In this document: positions 1 through 7,719 of the stretch, piece by piece
Position numbering within the stretch: position 1 is the stretch's first letter
How the letters are laid out: every line of letters begins with the position of its first letter
Assembly (NCBI GenBank): GCA_019240755.1
Contig: JAFAXS010000070.1
Span: 1-36,613, forward strand
Direction of reading: 5' to 3'
DNA from: Vulcanimicrobiota bacterium
Lineage (GTDB): Bacteria > Vulcanimicrobiota > Vulcanimicrobiia > Vulcanimicrobiales > Vulcanimicrobiaceae
DNA: 36,613 bases
The notes under the pieces: model-generated
Database searches by the model: none
Seen by the model: the letters and a program-made list of their open reading frames with translations, nothing else
Told to the model about the DNA's origin: nothing
Program-made: the position numbers and the translations under genes

Positions 1-75
1 CGCGCTCAGAGGTTCCCAAGGGTGAGAGGGTCGAGCAGAAGAGGCCGATAACGCATTACCTCGTTGCACGCGCAA

Positions 76-147
76 TGGGGTGTAGCCAAGCGGTAAGGCA
101 GCGGACTTTGACTCCGCCATGCGTTGGTTCGAATCCAGCCACCCCAG
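76..147 (+). tRNA. tRNA-Gln, anticodon UUG
   Basis: A full cloverleaf can be folded by eye. The acceptor stem TGGGGTG (76-82) pairs with CACCCCA (140-146), and the discriminator base is G147. The anticodon stem GCGGA (101-105) pairs with TCCGC (113-117) around the loop CTTTGAC, giving anticodon TTG at 108-110, which reads CAA for glutamine. The T arm is GTTGG / TTCGAAT / CCAGC at 123-139 with one G-U pair. CCA is not encoded and would be added after transcription. The next gene starts 26 bases downstream on the same strand. Confidence 0.96.
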
Positions 148-173
148 CTTGCTGTTGACGTGGGGTGGACCGC

Positions 174-1481
174 ATGAGAGTGTTTCGTCGATTGACTGCG
201 CTCGCGCTGAGCGGCTTCACGATTTCCTGCGCCGGCCAGAGCGCCGGCACGCTCCCGACCCATATTGGGGATCAGGCCCGCGCCGGCATTGCCGGCGCGA
301 AGCGCTTCGAGCCGGAGCAGTTATGGGGCGCGGTGAGAAATCGGAGGTGGGAACCCGTTACGGCAGCGGATCCAAGCTCGCAATGGGTTTATCAGATGAC
401 GACGCGCCAGCGGCCCGACGCGCTGCTCTTTCGTGCCTCGGCCGATAGTGGTACGACGTGGCAACCGCTGCGCTATGTCTGCCGGCGCGGAGTTCGCGTG
501 CCGTTCCAATACGATCCGCAGATCGCCGTTGCCGGCGACGGCACGATCGACGTCGTCTGCCTGGACGGATTTCTGCCCGGCGTGGTCTTCGTGCGGTCGC
601 ACGACCACGGCGCCCACTGGACGAAGGCCATGCCGCTCGCGCGGCCCCTGAAGTATAGCGACAAGCCGACGCTCGCGATTTCGCGCGATGGAAAGAACGT
701 TTACGTCGCATTTAACTCGCGATATGCGCTCTACGTAGCGGCGTCGCACGACGGCGGCACTACCTGGATTCCTCGCGTTAAGGCGACGACGAAGCACTAT
801 TGGTACTACTCATATGGCGGCACCGTGGCCCCCGACGGATCGGTGTGGTTCGCCGTCGATGGCGAGGGTGGCGTCAACGAAACCGGCGGCGGTCACGTTG
901 CACTGGTCTCTTCATCCGATGGCGGCGCGTCGTGGCGAGTGATGCCGTTCGTGCGCAGTCACGAAGGCGCACCCTGCCGAGAACACAACTGCTATCCGGA
1001 CTATTTTACGGCACAGGACGCGGTCGCCGCCGATGCGAGCGGCCATCTCGCATTCGCCTTTGAGAAGAACGATCGCAAGCAGGGACCCAACTCGCTCTAC
1101 GTCACGACGTCGTCGAATGGCGGGCGCAGCTGGACCAGCGCAAGGGTCATCGCGAATCGGGGAGACTCAACCTGTCCGGCGATTGTTGCCGGGCCGAGCG
1201 CCGGCGACTTTCGCCTCGTGTGGCAGGATAATCGTAACGGCTTTCACTCGTGGAACACGTGGTATTCCAGAAGCACGGACGGCGGGGCGACCTGGACCCC
1301 GCCGATACGGCTTTCCGACCGCGGAACGGGCGCGCCCTATAAGCATCGCGAGGGTTACGACTTACCGTTTGGCGACTATCTGGGTCTTGCGGTGGATAGC
1401 AGAGGCACCAACTACGTCATTTGGGGGGAAGGTTCGGCGATCTATTCGCCGGGTGGCACTTGGTGGACGATCGGAGGTTGA
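174..1481 (+). CDS. Exported sialidase-like Asp-box (BNR) beta-propeller protein
   Basis: The predicted protein has 435 residues and an N-terminal export signal ending near FTISC at about residue 19, possibly a weak lipobox. At least six Asp-box repeats of the form S-x-D-x-G-x-T-W recur at about residues 90, 143, 192, 247, 314 and 367 (for example SHDGGTTW, SSDGGASW, STDGGATW). They mark a sialidase/neuraminidase-type six-bladed propeller. I cannot confirm the sialidase catalytic Arg triad and Tyr-Glu pair, so enzyme activity is uncertain; many such proteins only bind glycans or act as exo-glycosidases. ATG 174 is preferred over in-frame GTG 165 because it directly precedes the basic signal start MRVFRRL and has GGGTGG upstream. 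An S53-like peptidase gene follows after 4 bases, so the two are probably co-transcribed and work outside the cytoplasm. Confidence 0.8.
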   Translation: MRVFRRLTALALSGFTISCAGQSAGTLPTHIGDQARAGIAGAKRFEPEQLWGAVRNRRWEPVTAADPSSQWVYQMTTRQRPDALLFRASADSGTTWQPLRYVCRRGVRVPFQYDPQIAVAGDGTIDVVCLDGFLPGVVFVRSHDHGAHWTKAMPLARPLKYSDKPTLAISRDGKNVYVAFNSRYALYVAASHDGGTTWIPRVKATTKHYWYYSYGGTVAPDGSVWFAVDGEGGVNETGGGHVALVSSSDGGASWRVMPFVRSHEGAPCREHNCYPDYFTAQDAVAADASGHLAFAFEKNDRKQGPNSLYVTTSSNGGRSWTSARVIANRGDSTCPAIVAGPSAGDFRLVWQDNRNGFHSWNTWYSRSTDGGATWTPPIRLSDRGTGAPYKHREGYDLPFGDYLGLAVDSRGTNYVIWGEGSAIYSPGGTWWTIGG

Positions 1482-1485
1482 TACG

Positions 1486-2604
1486 ATGAAACTCTCTACG
1501 GCAGGCATATTGTCGAGCGCAGTGTTAGTCGGCGGCTGTTCAGGTGTTGGAAATCCGTTAAACTCGTCAATACTCCAACGGCAACAGGGTACCGCGCCGA
1601 TACACGCGACGGCGCGTGCCGCATGTTCGCCGAGGCGCCAAGGAGCAGCGGCATGCCTGACGTTGGTGCAGGCAGCCCGAGTACGGCGCGAGGTCGCGGG
1701 TTGGACCCCGGCAGATATTCAAACCCACTACGAACTACCGTCGAAAACCAAAGGCAGAGGCCAAATCGTCGCTATCGTCGACGCGTACGACAACCCCGAT
1801 GTCGCGTCGGACTTGGCCGCGTACAGAAAATATTTCGGTCTCGGGCGCGCGGACTTCGCGAAGTTCAATCAATATGGCAAGCGAGGCGACTACCCAGCGC
1901 CGAACACGGGATGGGGCGTTGAGATCGACGTCGACTCGGAGATGGTCTCCGCCGCATGTCCGAAGTGTACGATCTACTTGATCGAGGCGAATAGCGCAAA
2001 CGGCGGCGATCTCGACACCGCCGAAGACACGGCGGTGGCTCTGGGAGCGCGTATCGTCAGCAACAGTTGGGTCTGTTACGGCTCGTCGAACTGCGTGGAC
2101 CAGTCGCACTTTGACACGGCGGGCGTCACGTATGTGGCGGCCGCAGGAAACGTCGCCGGTGAGGGCGGCGCACCGATGGAGTTTGCGACGGTTGCGTCGA
2201 TTGGGGGCACGATGCTTACGAAGGCCGGCTCACAGTATACGGAGCAGGAATGGTCGGTTAGCGGCGGCTGCCTGAACGGCGTACAAAAGCCGCGATGGCA
2301 ACACGATACCGCGTGCAGCTACCGCGCGGCGAACGATGCATCGGCCGTCGCGTCGAACGTCGCGGCGTACGACAGCTACGGCGGCTACGGCTGGGTAACC
2401 CTCGAAGGAACCAGCATACCTGCCCCACTGCTGGCCGGCGTCTTTGCCCTCGCCGGCAACCCGCAGCAACAAAAAGGCGGCCGAACTTTTTGGGAACGCG
2501 CCCATCGTGCGCTTCTGTACGACGTCTGCGGTTCATCCTGTCTTTTCGGTCAGTACTCTTACGGCGGAGGCTGGGGATCGCCCGACGGGATCGGCGCGTT
2601 CTAA
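1486..2604 (+). CDS. S53 (sedolisin)-like serine peptidase, exported lipoprotein, no prodomain
   Basis: Start ATG 1486 has GGAGG at 1473-1477 and opens a lipoprotein signal (MKLSTAGI..., lipobox VGGC, Cys18). The in-frame open region upstream lies inside the previous gene and is a shadow. The 372-residue protein has the sedolisin layout. VEIDVD supplies Glu146 and Asp150 with the family E-x-x-x-D spacing. GTSIPAPLLAG carries the nucleophile Ser310. The C-terminal GGGWGSPDG (from about 360) resembles the family's calcium-site region. Two points are odd. Only about 70 residues precede the catalytic core, whereas secreted S53 enzymes usually carry a prodomain of roughly 180. The oxyanion position, normally Asp in an SGD context, reads AAGN (Asn222), as in subtilisins. 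Several Cys pairs (for example 159/161, 197/203, 348/352) suggest disulfides in an exported protein. Confidence 0.82.
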   Translation: MKLSTAGILSSAVLVGGCSGVGNPLNSSILQRQQGTAPIHATARAACSPRRQGAAACLTLVQAARVRREVAGWTPADIQTHYELPSKTKGRGQIVAIVDAYDNPDVASDLAAYRKYFGLGRADFAKFNQYGKRGDYPAPNTGWGVEIDVDSEMVSAACPKCTIYLIEANSANGGDLDTAEDTAVALGARIVSNSWVCYGSSNCVDQSHFDTAGVTYVAAAGNVAGEGGAPMEFATVASIGGTMLTKAGSQYTEQEWSVSGGCLNGVQKPRWQHDTACSYRAANDASAVASNVAAYDSYGGYGWVTLEGTSIPAPLLAGVFALAGNPQQQKGGRTFWERAHRALLYDVCGSSCLFGQYSYGGGWGSPDGIGAF

Positions 2605-2616
2605 CAGAACGGCACG

Positions 2617-3549
2617 ATGGCGGCTGCGCTGCCTGCGCTTCACATCACGAACGGCGATGGCGCAGTCGCATTGCTGAAGAAGGCCGCCATTATCGGTCGG
2701 CACGTGGCGTGGCGCGATGCGCTCAATGAAGGGCCGGTGCCCGCAGGACTGTCTCTCGAGGAGACCAGCGCGGTACGAAGCCGCTATTTGGGCGAGCGTG
2801 GTTACGGCCATCCCATACGGTTAATCGCCGACTTTGCGCGACGCGACCAACTGGTGCGCCGCGCCGGCGAGTTTGCCGAGATCGTGCTCTGGTTCGAGCA
2901 CGACCTCTACGATCAGTTGCAGCTCTTGCAAAGCCTCACGTCGCTGGAGGAGCATGCGCTCGAGCCCGGACGCATCTGGCTCGTCCAGAGCGATCACTAT
3001 CTGACGGCGCTCACGGCCGAGCAGATCGTCGCGCTCCACGCTAAGCGGCGGATCGCAACAGCGGCGGCGTTCAAATCGGCGCGGAGAACCTGGGAGCGTT
3101 TCACCTCGGCAACCTCGGACGCGCTGCGCCAAGCGGCGGTGGAAGACGCGATCGGCTTGCCGTTCTTAAAGGGGGCCCTGCAACGCCTCTGCCAGGAGTA
3201 TCCGTGGAAGCGCGACGGCGTATCGCGTTCGCAGCGTCAGATGCTCTATGCCGTTGCGCAAGGCCCGGCTTCGAACGACGAGCTCTTTGCGCGGACGCAA
3301 ATGCGCGAGGAAGCCGCATTCCTCACGGCCGGCGCTTTTGCCATGATTCTGCGCGACTTGCGCTCCGCGGACGCGCCGCTGATCGAGGACGAAGGCGGGT
3401 CATTGAACCTCACCGCGCTCGGCCGGCGCGTGATCGCGGGCGATGTGGACTGGTTGGAGCACCACGCGATCGATCGTTGGATCGGCGGCGTGCATCTTGT
3501 CGGCGAAAGCGTGACGCGATGGGATGACGACCTCGGCAGTCTCGTGTGA
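2617..3549 (+). CDS. DUF1835 domain-containing protein
   Basis: This 310-residue protein has no signal peptide or membrane segment and should be cytoplasmic. Its N-terminus has the DUF1835 hallmarks: LHITNGDGA at about residues 8-16, VAWRDALNEGPVP at about 30-42, and later WFEHDLYDQLQ followed by an acidic/hydrophobic stretch. The C-terminal third (from about 200) is a helical region with a possible winged-helix feel (SRSQRQMLYAVA..., LTALGRRVI), seen in several members of the family. No molecular function is established for this family that I can name with confidence. It starts 12 bases after the peptidase stop without a clear Shine-Dalgarno sequence, and a STAS gene follows 51 bases later. 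Operon membership with either neighbour is therefore possible but not shown. Confidence 0.8.
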   Translation: MAAALPALHITNGDGAVALLKKAAIIGRHVAWRDALNEGPVPAGLSLEETSAVRSRYLGERGYGHPIRLIADFARRDQLVRRAGEFAEIVLWFEHDLYDQLQLLQSLTSLEEHALEPGRIWLVQSDHYLTALTAEQIVALHAKRRIATAAAFKSARRTWERFTSATSDALRQAAVEDAIGLPFLKGALQRLCQEYPWKRDGVSRSQRQMLYAVAQGPASNDELFARTQMREEAAFLTAGAFAMILRDLRSADAPLIEDEGGSLNLTALGRRVIAGDVDWLEHHAIDRWIGGVHLVGESVTRWDDDLGSLV

Positions 3550-3600
3550 ATATCCCCTGAGGAATCAAGGCGCCGCGCATCTCCGGCGCGAAGCGCCGTT

Positions 3601-3981
3601 ATGAACATGGGGCATGAGGAGATCAGCATCGACCTGCGGACGGCCGACGGAAGCGACGCGCTCCTCTTCCGGCTGCGCGGAAGCTTGGATCTTGCGACGG
3701 CGCCGACCGTTCGCGCGGCCTTGACGGATGCAGCCGAGGAAAAAGGGCACGACGTGATCGTGGACCTGACCGGCCTCGAGTTCTTGGATTCAACCGGCTT
3801 GGGCGTCTTGATCGGCGCGCATCGCCGCGCCGCGGAACGAGGCGGATCGTTTCGCTTAGTTGTTTCGGACGGCCCGATCTCGCGGCTCCTGAACATTACG
3901 GGTCTCATGGGGGTCTTTGCCGTCTATCGCTCGCTCGACGACGCGCGGGGCGAGCGCGACCGCATCGAGGCTGCGATCTAG
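3601..3981 (+). CDS. STAS-domain anti-sigma factor antagonist (SpoIIAA/RsbV-like)
   Basis: The 126-residue protein is a single STAS domain. LRGSLDLATAPTVRAAL at about 25-41 is the typical first strand and helix. DVIVDLTGLEFLDSTGLG (51-68) contains Ser64, aligned with the serine phosphorylated in SpoIIAA and RsbV. Such proteins switch partners: the unphosphorylated form binds an anti-sigma kinase and frees a sigma factor. No cognate RsbW-type kinase or sigma factor is encoded nearby, so its partners are elsewhere. The start could be ATG 3601 or ATG 3607; neither has a strong ribosome site. The gene overlaps the 3' end of glcF on the opposite strand by four bases. A second STAS gene at 17748 is more divergent. 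Confidence 0.9.
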   Translation: MNMGHEEISIDLRTADGSDALLFRLRGSLDLATAPTVRAALTDAAEEKGHDVIVDLTGLEFLDSTGLGVLIGAHRRAAERGGSFRLVVSDGPISRLLNITGLMGVFAVYRSLDDARGERDRIEAAI

Positions 3982-5261
3982 CCCGGCTCGCTGTAGGCGT
4001 CGTCAAGAATTTCGACGACGTGACGTACGGTACCGGCGTATCCCGCTTCACGCAGTCCCGCTGCGACTTGCAACGCGCAGCCGGGATTGGCGGTGGCCAC
4101 CGTGGTCGCGCCCGTGTTCGCGATCGCCGCGGCCTTGCGCCGTTGCAGTCGCCGCGCCATCTGTGGCTGCGTGAGGTTATAGATGCCCGCACTGCCGCAA
4201 CAGACGGCGCTTTCGTGCATCTCAATCAGCGGACGGGATAAAACGCGCGCCAGCAACCGGCGGGGCGCAGCGGTTATCCGCTGCGCGTGTGCCAGGTGGC
4301 ACGGTTCTTGGTACGTCGTGCGTTCCGTGATCCGGCGTGCCGGCGGAGGCAGCTCCATCGCGTCGAGCACCTCGGTGACGTCGCGAACCTGTCCGGAGAA
4401 GCGGGCGGCGCGTTCGCGCCATCGTTCGTCATCTTCAAAGAGCCGACCGTACTCTTTGAGCATGCTGCCGCAACCGGCGGCGTTCACCACGTACACATCT
4501 GCGCCGCTCTCCTCGAAGCCGACGATGTTACGCCGAGCAAGGCGTCGCGCAAATTGCCGATCGCCGGCGTGGACCGCAATGGCGCCGCAACAGCCTTGCG
4601 CCGGGGGAACGACGGTCGAGAGTCCTGCGCGCCGCAACATTCGAATCGTCGCTTCGTGGACGTCGCCGAATGCCGCCGACATGATGCAGCCGGCAAAGAG
4701 GAACGCGACGCCTGCGGACGGCGCGGCGGTCACGCGTTGACCCCGCGCCGCAAATGAGGCCTGCGGCAGCTCCCGGGCGAGAGCGGCGCCGGCCAATCCG
4801 AAGCGCGCCGCCACGGCCATGAGGCCGAAGCGTTGCAGCCAGCGCAGCGCCCCGACGCACCAACGCAGCATTGCAAGGTTGCCGAAGAGCGTGTGCAAGA
4901 GCCAGCGCGGCGGCGTGCGGGCCGCTCGCGAATCCGGCGCGGATTTCGCTCGCTCGACCTGCGCGCGCGCGGTCTCGATTAGTTGGCTATAGGCAACGCC
5001 GGAGGGACAGACCGCCTCGCACGCGCGGCAGTCGAGGCACTCCCACATTTGGCCGACGAAGCCCGGACTGTGCACATCGAGCCGGCCCTCGCCGACCGCT
5101 TTGATGAGACTAATCCTGCCGCGGGGGCCCGATGTTTCTGTCATAGTCTCCAGATAGGTCGGACAAGACGGCAGGCAAAGACCGCAGCGGATGCAGGTAT
5201 CGTAAACGGTGGAGCGAGGACGATCGGTGTCGCTAAAGCCTCGCAATGCGTGCTCCGCCAT
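3978..5261 (-). CDS. glcF: Glycolate oxidase iron-sulfur subunit
   Basis: The 427-residue protein carries two ferredoxin-type 4Fe-4S clusters near the N-terminus ([14 protein letters not shown], then [14 protein letters not shown]). It also has two CCG-domain cysteine motifs ([11 protein letters not shown] and [10 protein letters not shown]). This is the architecture of GlcF, which passes electrons from the FAD subunits GlcD/GlcE as glycolate is oxidised to glyoxylate at the membrane. ATG 5261 is chosen because the ferredoxin motif then lies about 25 residues in, as usual; a TTG at 5303 would add 14 residues without a ribosome site. No glcD or glcE is in the window, so this is an orphan subunit or works with a partner encoded elsewhere. 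It is transcribed divergently from mdh across a 68-base gap that must hold both promoters. Confidence 0.9.
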   Translation of the reverse strand: MAEHALRGFSDTDRPRSTVYDTCIRCGLCLPSCPTYLETMTETSGPRGRISLIKAVGEGRLDVHSPGFVGQMWECLDCRACEAVCPSGVAYSQLIETARAQVERAKSAPDSRAARTPPRWLLHTLFGNLAMLRWCVGALRWLQRFGLMAVAARFGLAGAALARELPQASFAARGQRVTAAPSAGVAFLFAGCIMSAAFGDVHEATIRMLRRAGLSTVVPPAQGCCGAIAVHAGDRQFARRLARRNIVGFEESGADVYVVNAAGCGSMLKEYGRLFEDDERWRERAARFSGQVRDVTEVLDAMELPPPARRITERTTYQEPCHLAHAQRITAAPRRLLARVLSRPLIEMHESAVCCGSAGIYNLTQPQMARRLQRRKAAAIANTGATTVATANPGCALQVAAGLREAGYAGTVRHVVEILDDAYSEPG

Positions 5262-5329
5262 TGGCGCACGGTGCTTCGCCTCGTGTCCTCCGAAGCTCTC
5301 CAACGACGGTGCGTGACATGGGAGGAAAC

Positions 5330-6325
5330 GTGAAACGACGGGTCAGGGTGGCGGTTACCGGCGCGGCAGGCCAGATCGGCTACGCGCTGCTCTTTCGGAT
5401 CGCGTCGGGACAGATGTTCGGGCCCGAGACGGACGTCGAGCTCTCGCTGCTCGAACTCGATTCCGCACTCGGAGCGCTCGGGGGCGTCGCGATGGAGCTC
5501 GAAGATTGTGCGTTTCCGCTGCTCAAAGACGTGCGCTGCGGCTCCGACGTTAACGCGGCGATGCGCGGTGTGAACTGGGCGCTGTTGGTGGGGGCGATCC
5601 CGCGCAAAGCGGACATGCAGCGTTCGGACTTGCTGCGGGTCAATGGTGGAATATTCACCGGGCAGGGCCGAGCGATCAACGATCACGCGGCGGAGGACGT
5701 TCGGGTGTTCGTCGTCGGCAATCCGGCGAACACCAACTGCTACATCGCGATGCGCAACGCGCCGCGCGTACCGCAAGACCGCTTCTTCGCGATGACGTCG
5801 CTCGACGAGCTGCGTGCCCGGGCGCAACTCGCGAAACGAGCCGGAGCGGAGGTTGGAGCCGTATCGCAGATGGCAATCTGGGGTAACCACTCCGCGACGC
5901 AATTCCCGGATTTCACCAACGCCCTCATCGGCGCACGCCCCGCCGGCGAGGTGATTGGGGATCGTGCGTGGCTCGAAGATCACTTTATCTCGACGGTGCA
6001 AAATCGCGGTACCGAGGTGATCAAAGCGCGAGGCGCCTCGTCGGCCGCCTCCGCCGCCAACGCCGCCATCGTCGGCGTATACAATTTGACGCACGACACG
6101 CCGGCGAACGAGTGGTACTCGGTGGCGCGGGTTTCGCACGGCGAGTATGGCGTCGATCCCGGGCTGATCTTTTCGTTCCCATCGCGCACGCAAGATGGCG
6201 TCTCGCGGATCGTCGAGGGCGTGACGCTCGACGAGTTCGGCAAACGCAAGCTAGCGGCGACGCTCGAGGAGCTCCGCACGGAACGCGACACGGTGGAAGA
6301 GCTCGGATTGACCGCCGCGAAGTAG
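5330..6325 (+). CDS. mdh: Malate dehydrogenase (NAD-dependent, about 330-residue type)
   Basis: The protein reversibly oxidises malate to oxaloacetate in the TCA cycle. The N-terminal Rossmann motif [18 protein letters not shown] is typical of the cytosolic-type MDH also found in many Actinobacteria. Other family blocks are [13 protein letters not shown] (substrate-binding Arg loop), [20 protein letters not shown] and [11 protein letters not shown] with the catalytic His. GTG 5330 is chosen because it follows GGAGG (5321-5325) and gives the usual short lead, [14 protein letters not shown]. An in-frame ATG at 5318 would place that GGAGG inside the coding region and has no ribosome site of its own. 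At 331 residues the length fits the family. glcF lies divergently upstream, so both flank a regulatory gap linked to C2/C4 acid metabolism. Confidence 0.95.
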   Translation: MKRRVRVAVTGAAGQIGYALLFRIASGQMFGPETDVELSLLELDSALGALGGVAMELEDCAFPLLKDVRCGSDVNAAMRGVNWALLVGAIPRKADMQRSDLLRVNGGIFTGQGRAINDHAAEDVRVFVVGNPANTNCYIAMRNAPRVPQDRFFAMTSLDELRARAQLAKRAGAEVGAVSQMAIWGNHSATQFPDFTNALIGARPAGEVIGDRAWLEDHFISTVQNRGTEVIKARGASSAASAANAAIVGVYNLTHDTPANEWYSVARVSHGEYGVDPGLIFSFPSRTQDGVSRIVEGVTLDEFGKRKLAATLEELRTERDTVEELGLTAAK

Positions 6326-6332
6326 GCCGTAC

Positions 6333-6797
6333 ATGTCAGGGTCGCGCAACGATGGCAGCGACGCCGAACTCGTCCAGGTGAACGTGGCCTCGCCCGCGGG
6401 CGCCTACACGGTCGGCAGCGCCTCGTTCTTTCGTTATATCCTGCGGCTCGGAGAGCTGGGCTTGCCGCTTTCGATCGACGATCGCGAGGCGATCGATATC
6501 CTCGGCGCGGTGCCGCACGCGTTCGCGAGCGACGACGACGTCGGCCTCGCCTCGGGGAGAGGCTGGCGCGTCGTGCCGGCGCAGGGAGACTTGGATTGGC
6601 CGGTCTTAGAGGCCACCCCGCGGCGCCTGCATAGCGCGCTGGAGCGGGCGCGCAGTTTGCTCTGGACTCACGCTGCGCGCTTTGCCGTCAGCGCCGTTGA
6701 GATTGCCGTTATTGAAGAGGAACTCGATGCGGTCTACGGCGTGCTCATGCGCGCCGAAGCGGCCGGCGTTGCGGTGAACGTCTCCTACGTCGTTTAG
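6333..6797 (+). CDS. Hypothetical protein, 154 residues
   Basis: I do not recognise this protein. It begins 7 bases after mdh and ends 14 bases before the DNA glycosylase, so it is probably in their transcript. The sequence is acidic and cytoplasmic in character with no signal or membrane segment. The first half looks like mixed strand and helix (ASFFRYILRLGELGLPLSI). The second half is strongly helical (LHSALERARSLLWTH, VSAVEIAVIEEELDAVYGVLMRAEAAG). The reading frame shows high third-position GC like its neighbours, so it is a real gene. No function is proposed. Confidence 0.75.
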   Translation: MSGSRNDGSDAELVQVNVASPAGAYTVGSASFFRYILRLGELGLPLSIDDREAIDILGAVPHAFASDDDVGLASGRGWRVVPAQGDLDWPVLEATPRRLHSALERARSLLWTHAARFAVSAVEIAVIEEELDAVYGVLMRAEAAGVAVNVSYVV

Positions 6798-6811
6798 GCC
6801 GGGCGCGCGCG

Positions 6812-7681
6812 ATGCCCGTAGTGTTGGAGCTTCCGTTGCGCGGCGCGGGCGGCGAGCCAATTTCGTTCGCCCGCACGGTTCACTCGCACGGATGCGCGCA
6901 GCTTCCCCCGGCGAGGCTTCAGTCTTCCCCGCTGATCTATCGCCGTACGCTTGCGTTCGATCGTAGGATCGTTGACGTCGCGCTCCGGCAGCGCCGCGGA
7001 ACGCTCGTCGCCGAAACGGCGAAAACGTTGCATGCGCGCGAGAGAGAGCTGCTGCACGCCGCCGTCACAAGAATGTTTCGGCTAAATGACGACCTCTCGC
7101 CCTTTTACGCCCGTATCCAACACGACGACGCCCTTGCCTGGGCGGCCGGCGGCGCCGGTCGGATCTTGGCGGCGCCGACCGTATTCGAAGACGTCATCAA
7201 GACCATCTGCACGACGAACTGTGCGTGGTCGGCGACGGAGCGAATGAGCGGCGCGCTGACAGCTCTCGGACGGGGCGCGTTTCCTTCGGCGCGGCTTCTG
7301 GCCTCCGCGCCGGAGCGATGGTACCGCGACGTCGCGCGAATGGGATATCGAGGGCCCTACATTCGCGAGATCGCGACCGCCGTCACGAATGGTTCGCTCG
7401 ATCTCGAGGCGTTCGCCGATCGAACGGCGCCCGACGCGGACGTCGGAAGCCGGTTGCTGGAGTTGCCGGGCATCGGACCCTACGGCGCGGCTCACGTCAT
7501 GCTGCTCTTGGGCAGGCATCGGGAGCTGGTGCTCGATTCCTGGACGCGTCCGAAGTATCGGCGACTTACCGGCAAACGCCGAGCCGCCGATTCCACGATT
7601 CGCCGTCACTTTGCACGTTACGGCGCGTACGCCGGTCTCGCGTTTTGGCTGTTCCTCACGCGCGATTGGCTTGCAGAGTAG
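6812..7681 (+). CDS. HhH-GPD superfamily DNA glycosylase (AlkA/OGG-like)
   Basis: The 289-residue protein matches the AlkA/OGG1 fold. A divergent N-terminal beta domain spans about residues 1-85. A helical region follows with FEDVIKTICTTNCAWSATERM at about 126-146. The helix-hairpin-helix LPGIGPYGAAHVMLLLG then leads to LVLDSWTRPKYRR, whose Asp is the conserved catalytic residue of the family. It would excise damaged bases in base-excision repair. The position that is Lys in bifunctional OGG1 (within GVGTKVAD) is Tyr here (GIGPYGAA). This argues for a monofunctional glycosylase of the AlkA kind rather than one with lyase activity. Substrate cannot be told from sequence. It lies 14 bases after the unknown protein gene. 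Confidence 0.85.
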   Translation: MPVVLELPLRGAGGEPISFARTVHSHGCAQLPPARLQSSPLIYRRTLAFDRRIVDVALRQRRGTLVAETAKTLHARERELLHAAVTRMFRLNDDLSPFYARIQHDDALAWAAGGAGRILAAPTVFEDVIKTICTTNCAWSATERMSGALTALGRGAFPSARLLASAPERWYRDVARMGYRGPYIREIATAVTNGSLDLEAFADRTAPDADVGSRLLELPGIGPYGAAHVMLLLGRHRELVLDSWTRPKYRRLTGKRRAADSTIRRHFARYGAYAGLAFWLFLTRDWLAE

Positions 7682-7701
7682 GCAAAGGCAAGCGGCCGCC
7701 T

Positions 7702-7716
7702 GAGAGATAATCTCTC
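7702..7716. promoter_or_regulatory. Perfect 15-base palindrome just upstream of the receptor gene start
   Basis: GAGAGAT-A-ATCTCTC has seven-base perfect arms and one central base, ending one base before GTG 7717 and three bases before ATG 7720. It also contains GATAAT, a possible -10 element, at a spacing that would give a leaderless or near-leaderless transcript. It could be an operator or a hairpin that blocks translation of the large receptor gene. No matching -35 box is evident. Confidence 0.35.
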
Positions 7717-7719
7717 GTG

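Noticed and set aside
280-298. Perfect inverted repeat GCGCCGGC-ATT-GCCGGCGC
   Set aside because: It lies inside the beta-propeller coding region, in a very GC-rich genome where such palindromes arise by chance; no T-run or regulatory position.
3570-3600. GC-rich hairpin-like sequence before the first STAS gene
   Set aside because: Only short imperfect arms and no terminator tail; could not be separated from general GC richness.
4183-4740. 185-residue open frame opposite glcF
   Set aside because: Ser/Arg-rich shadow of a well-supported gene on the other strand.
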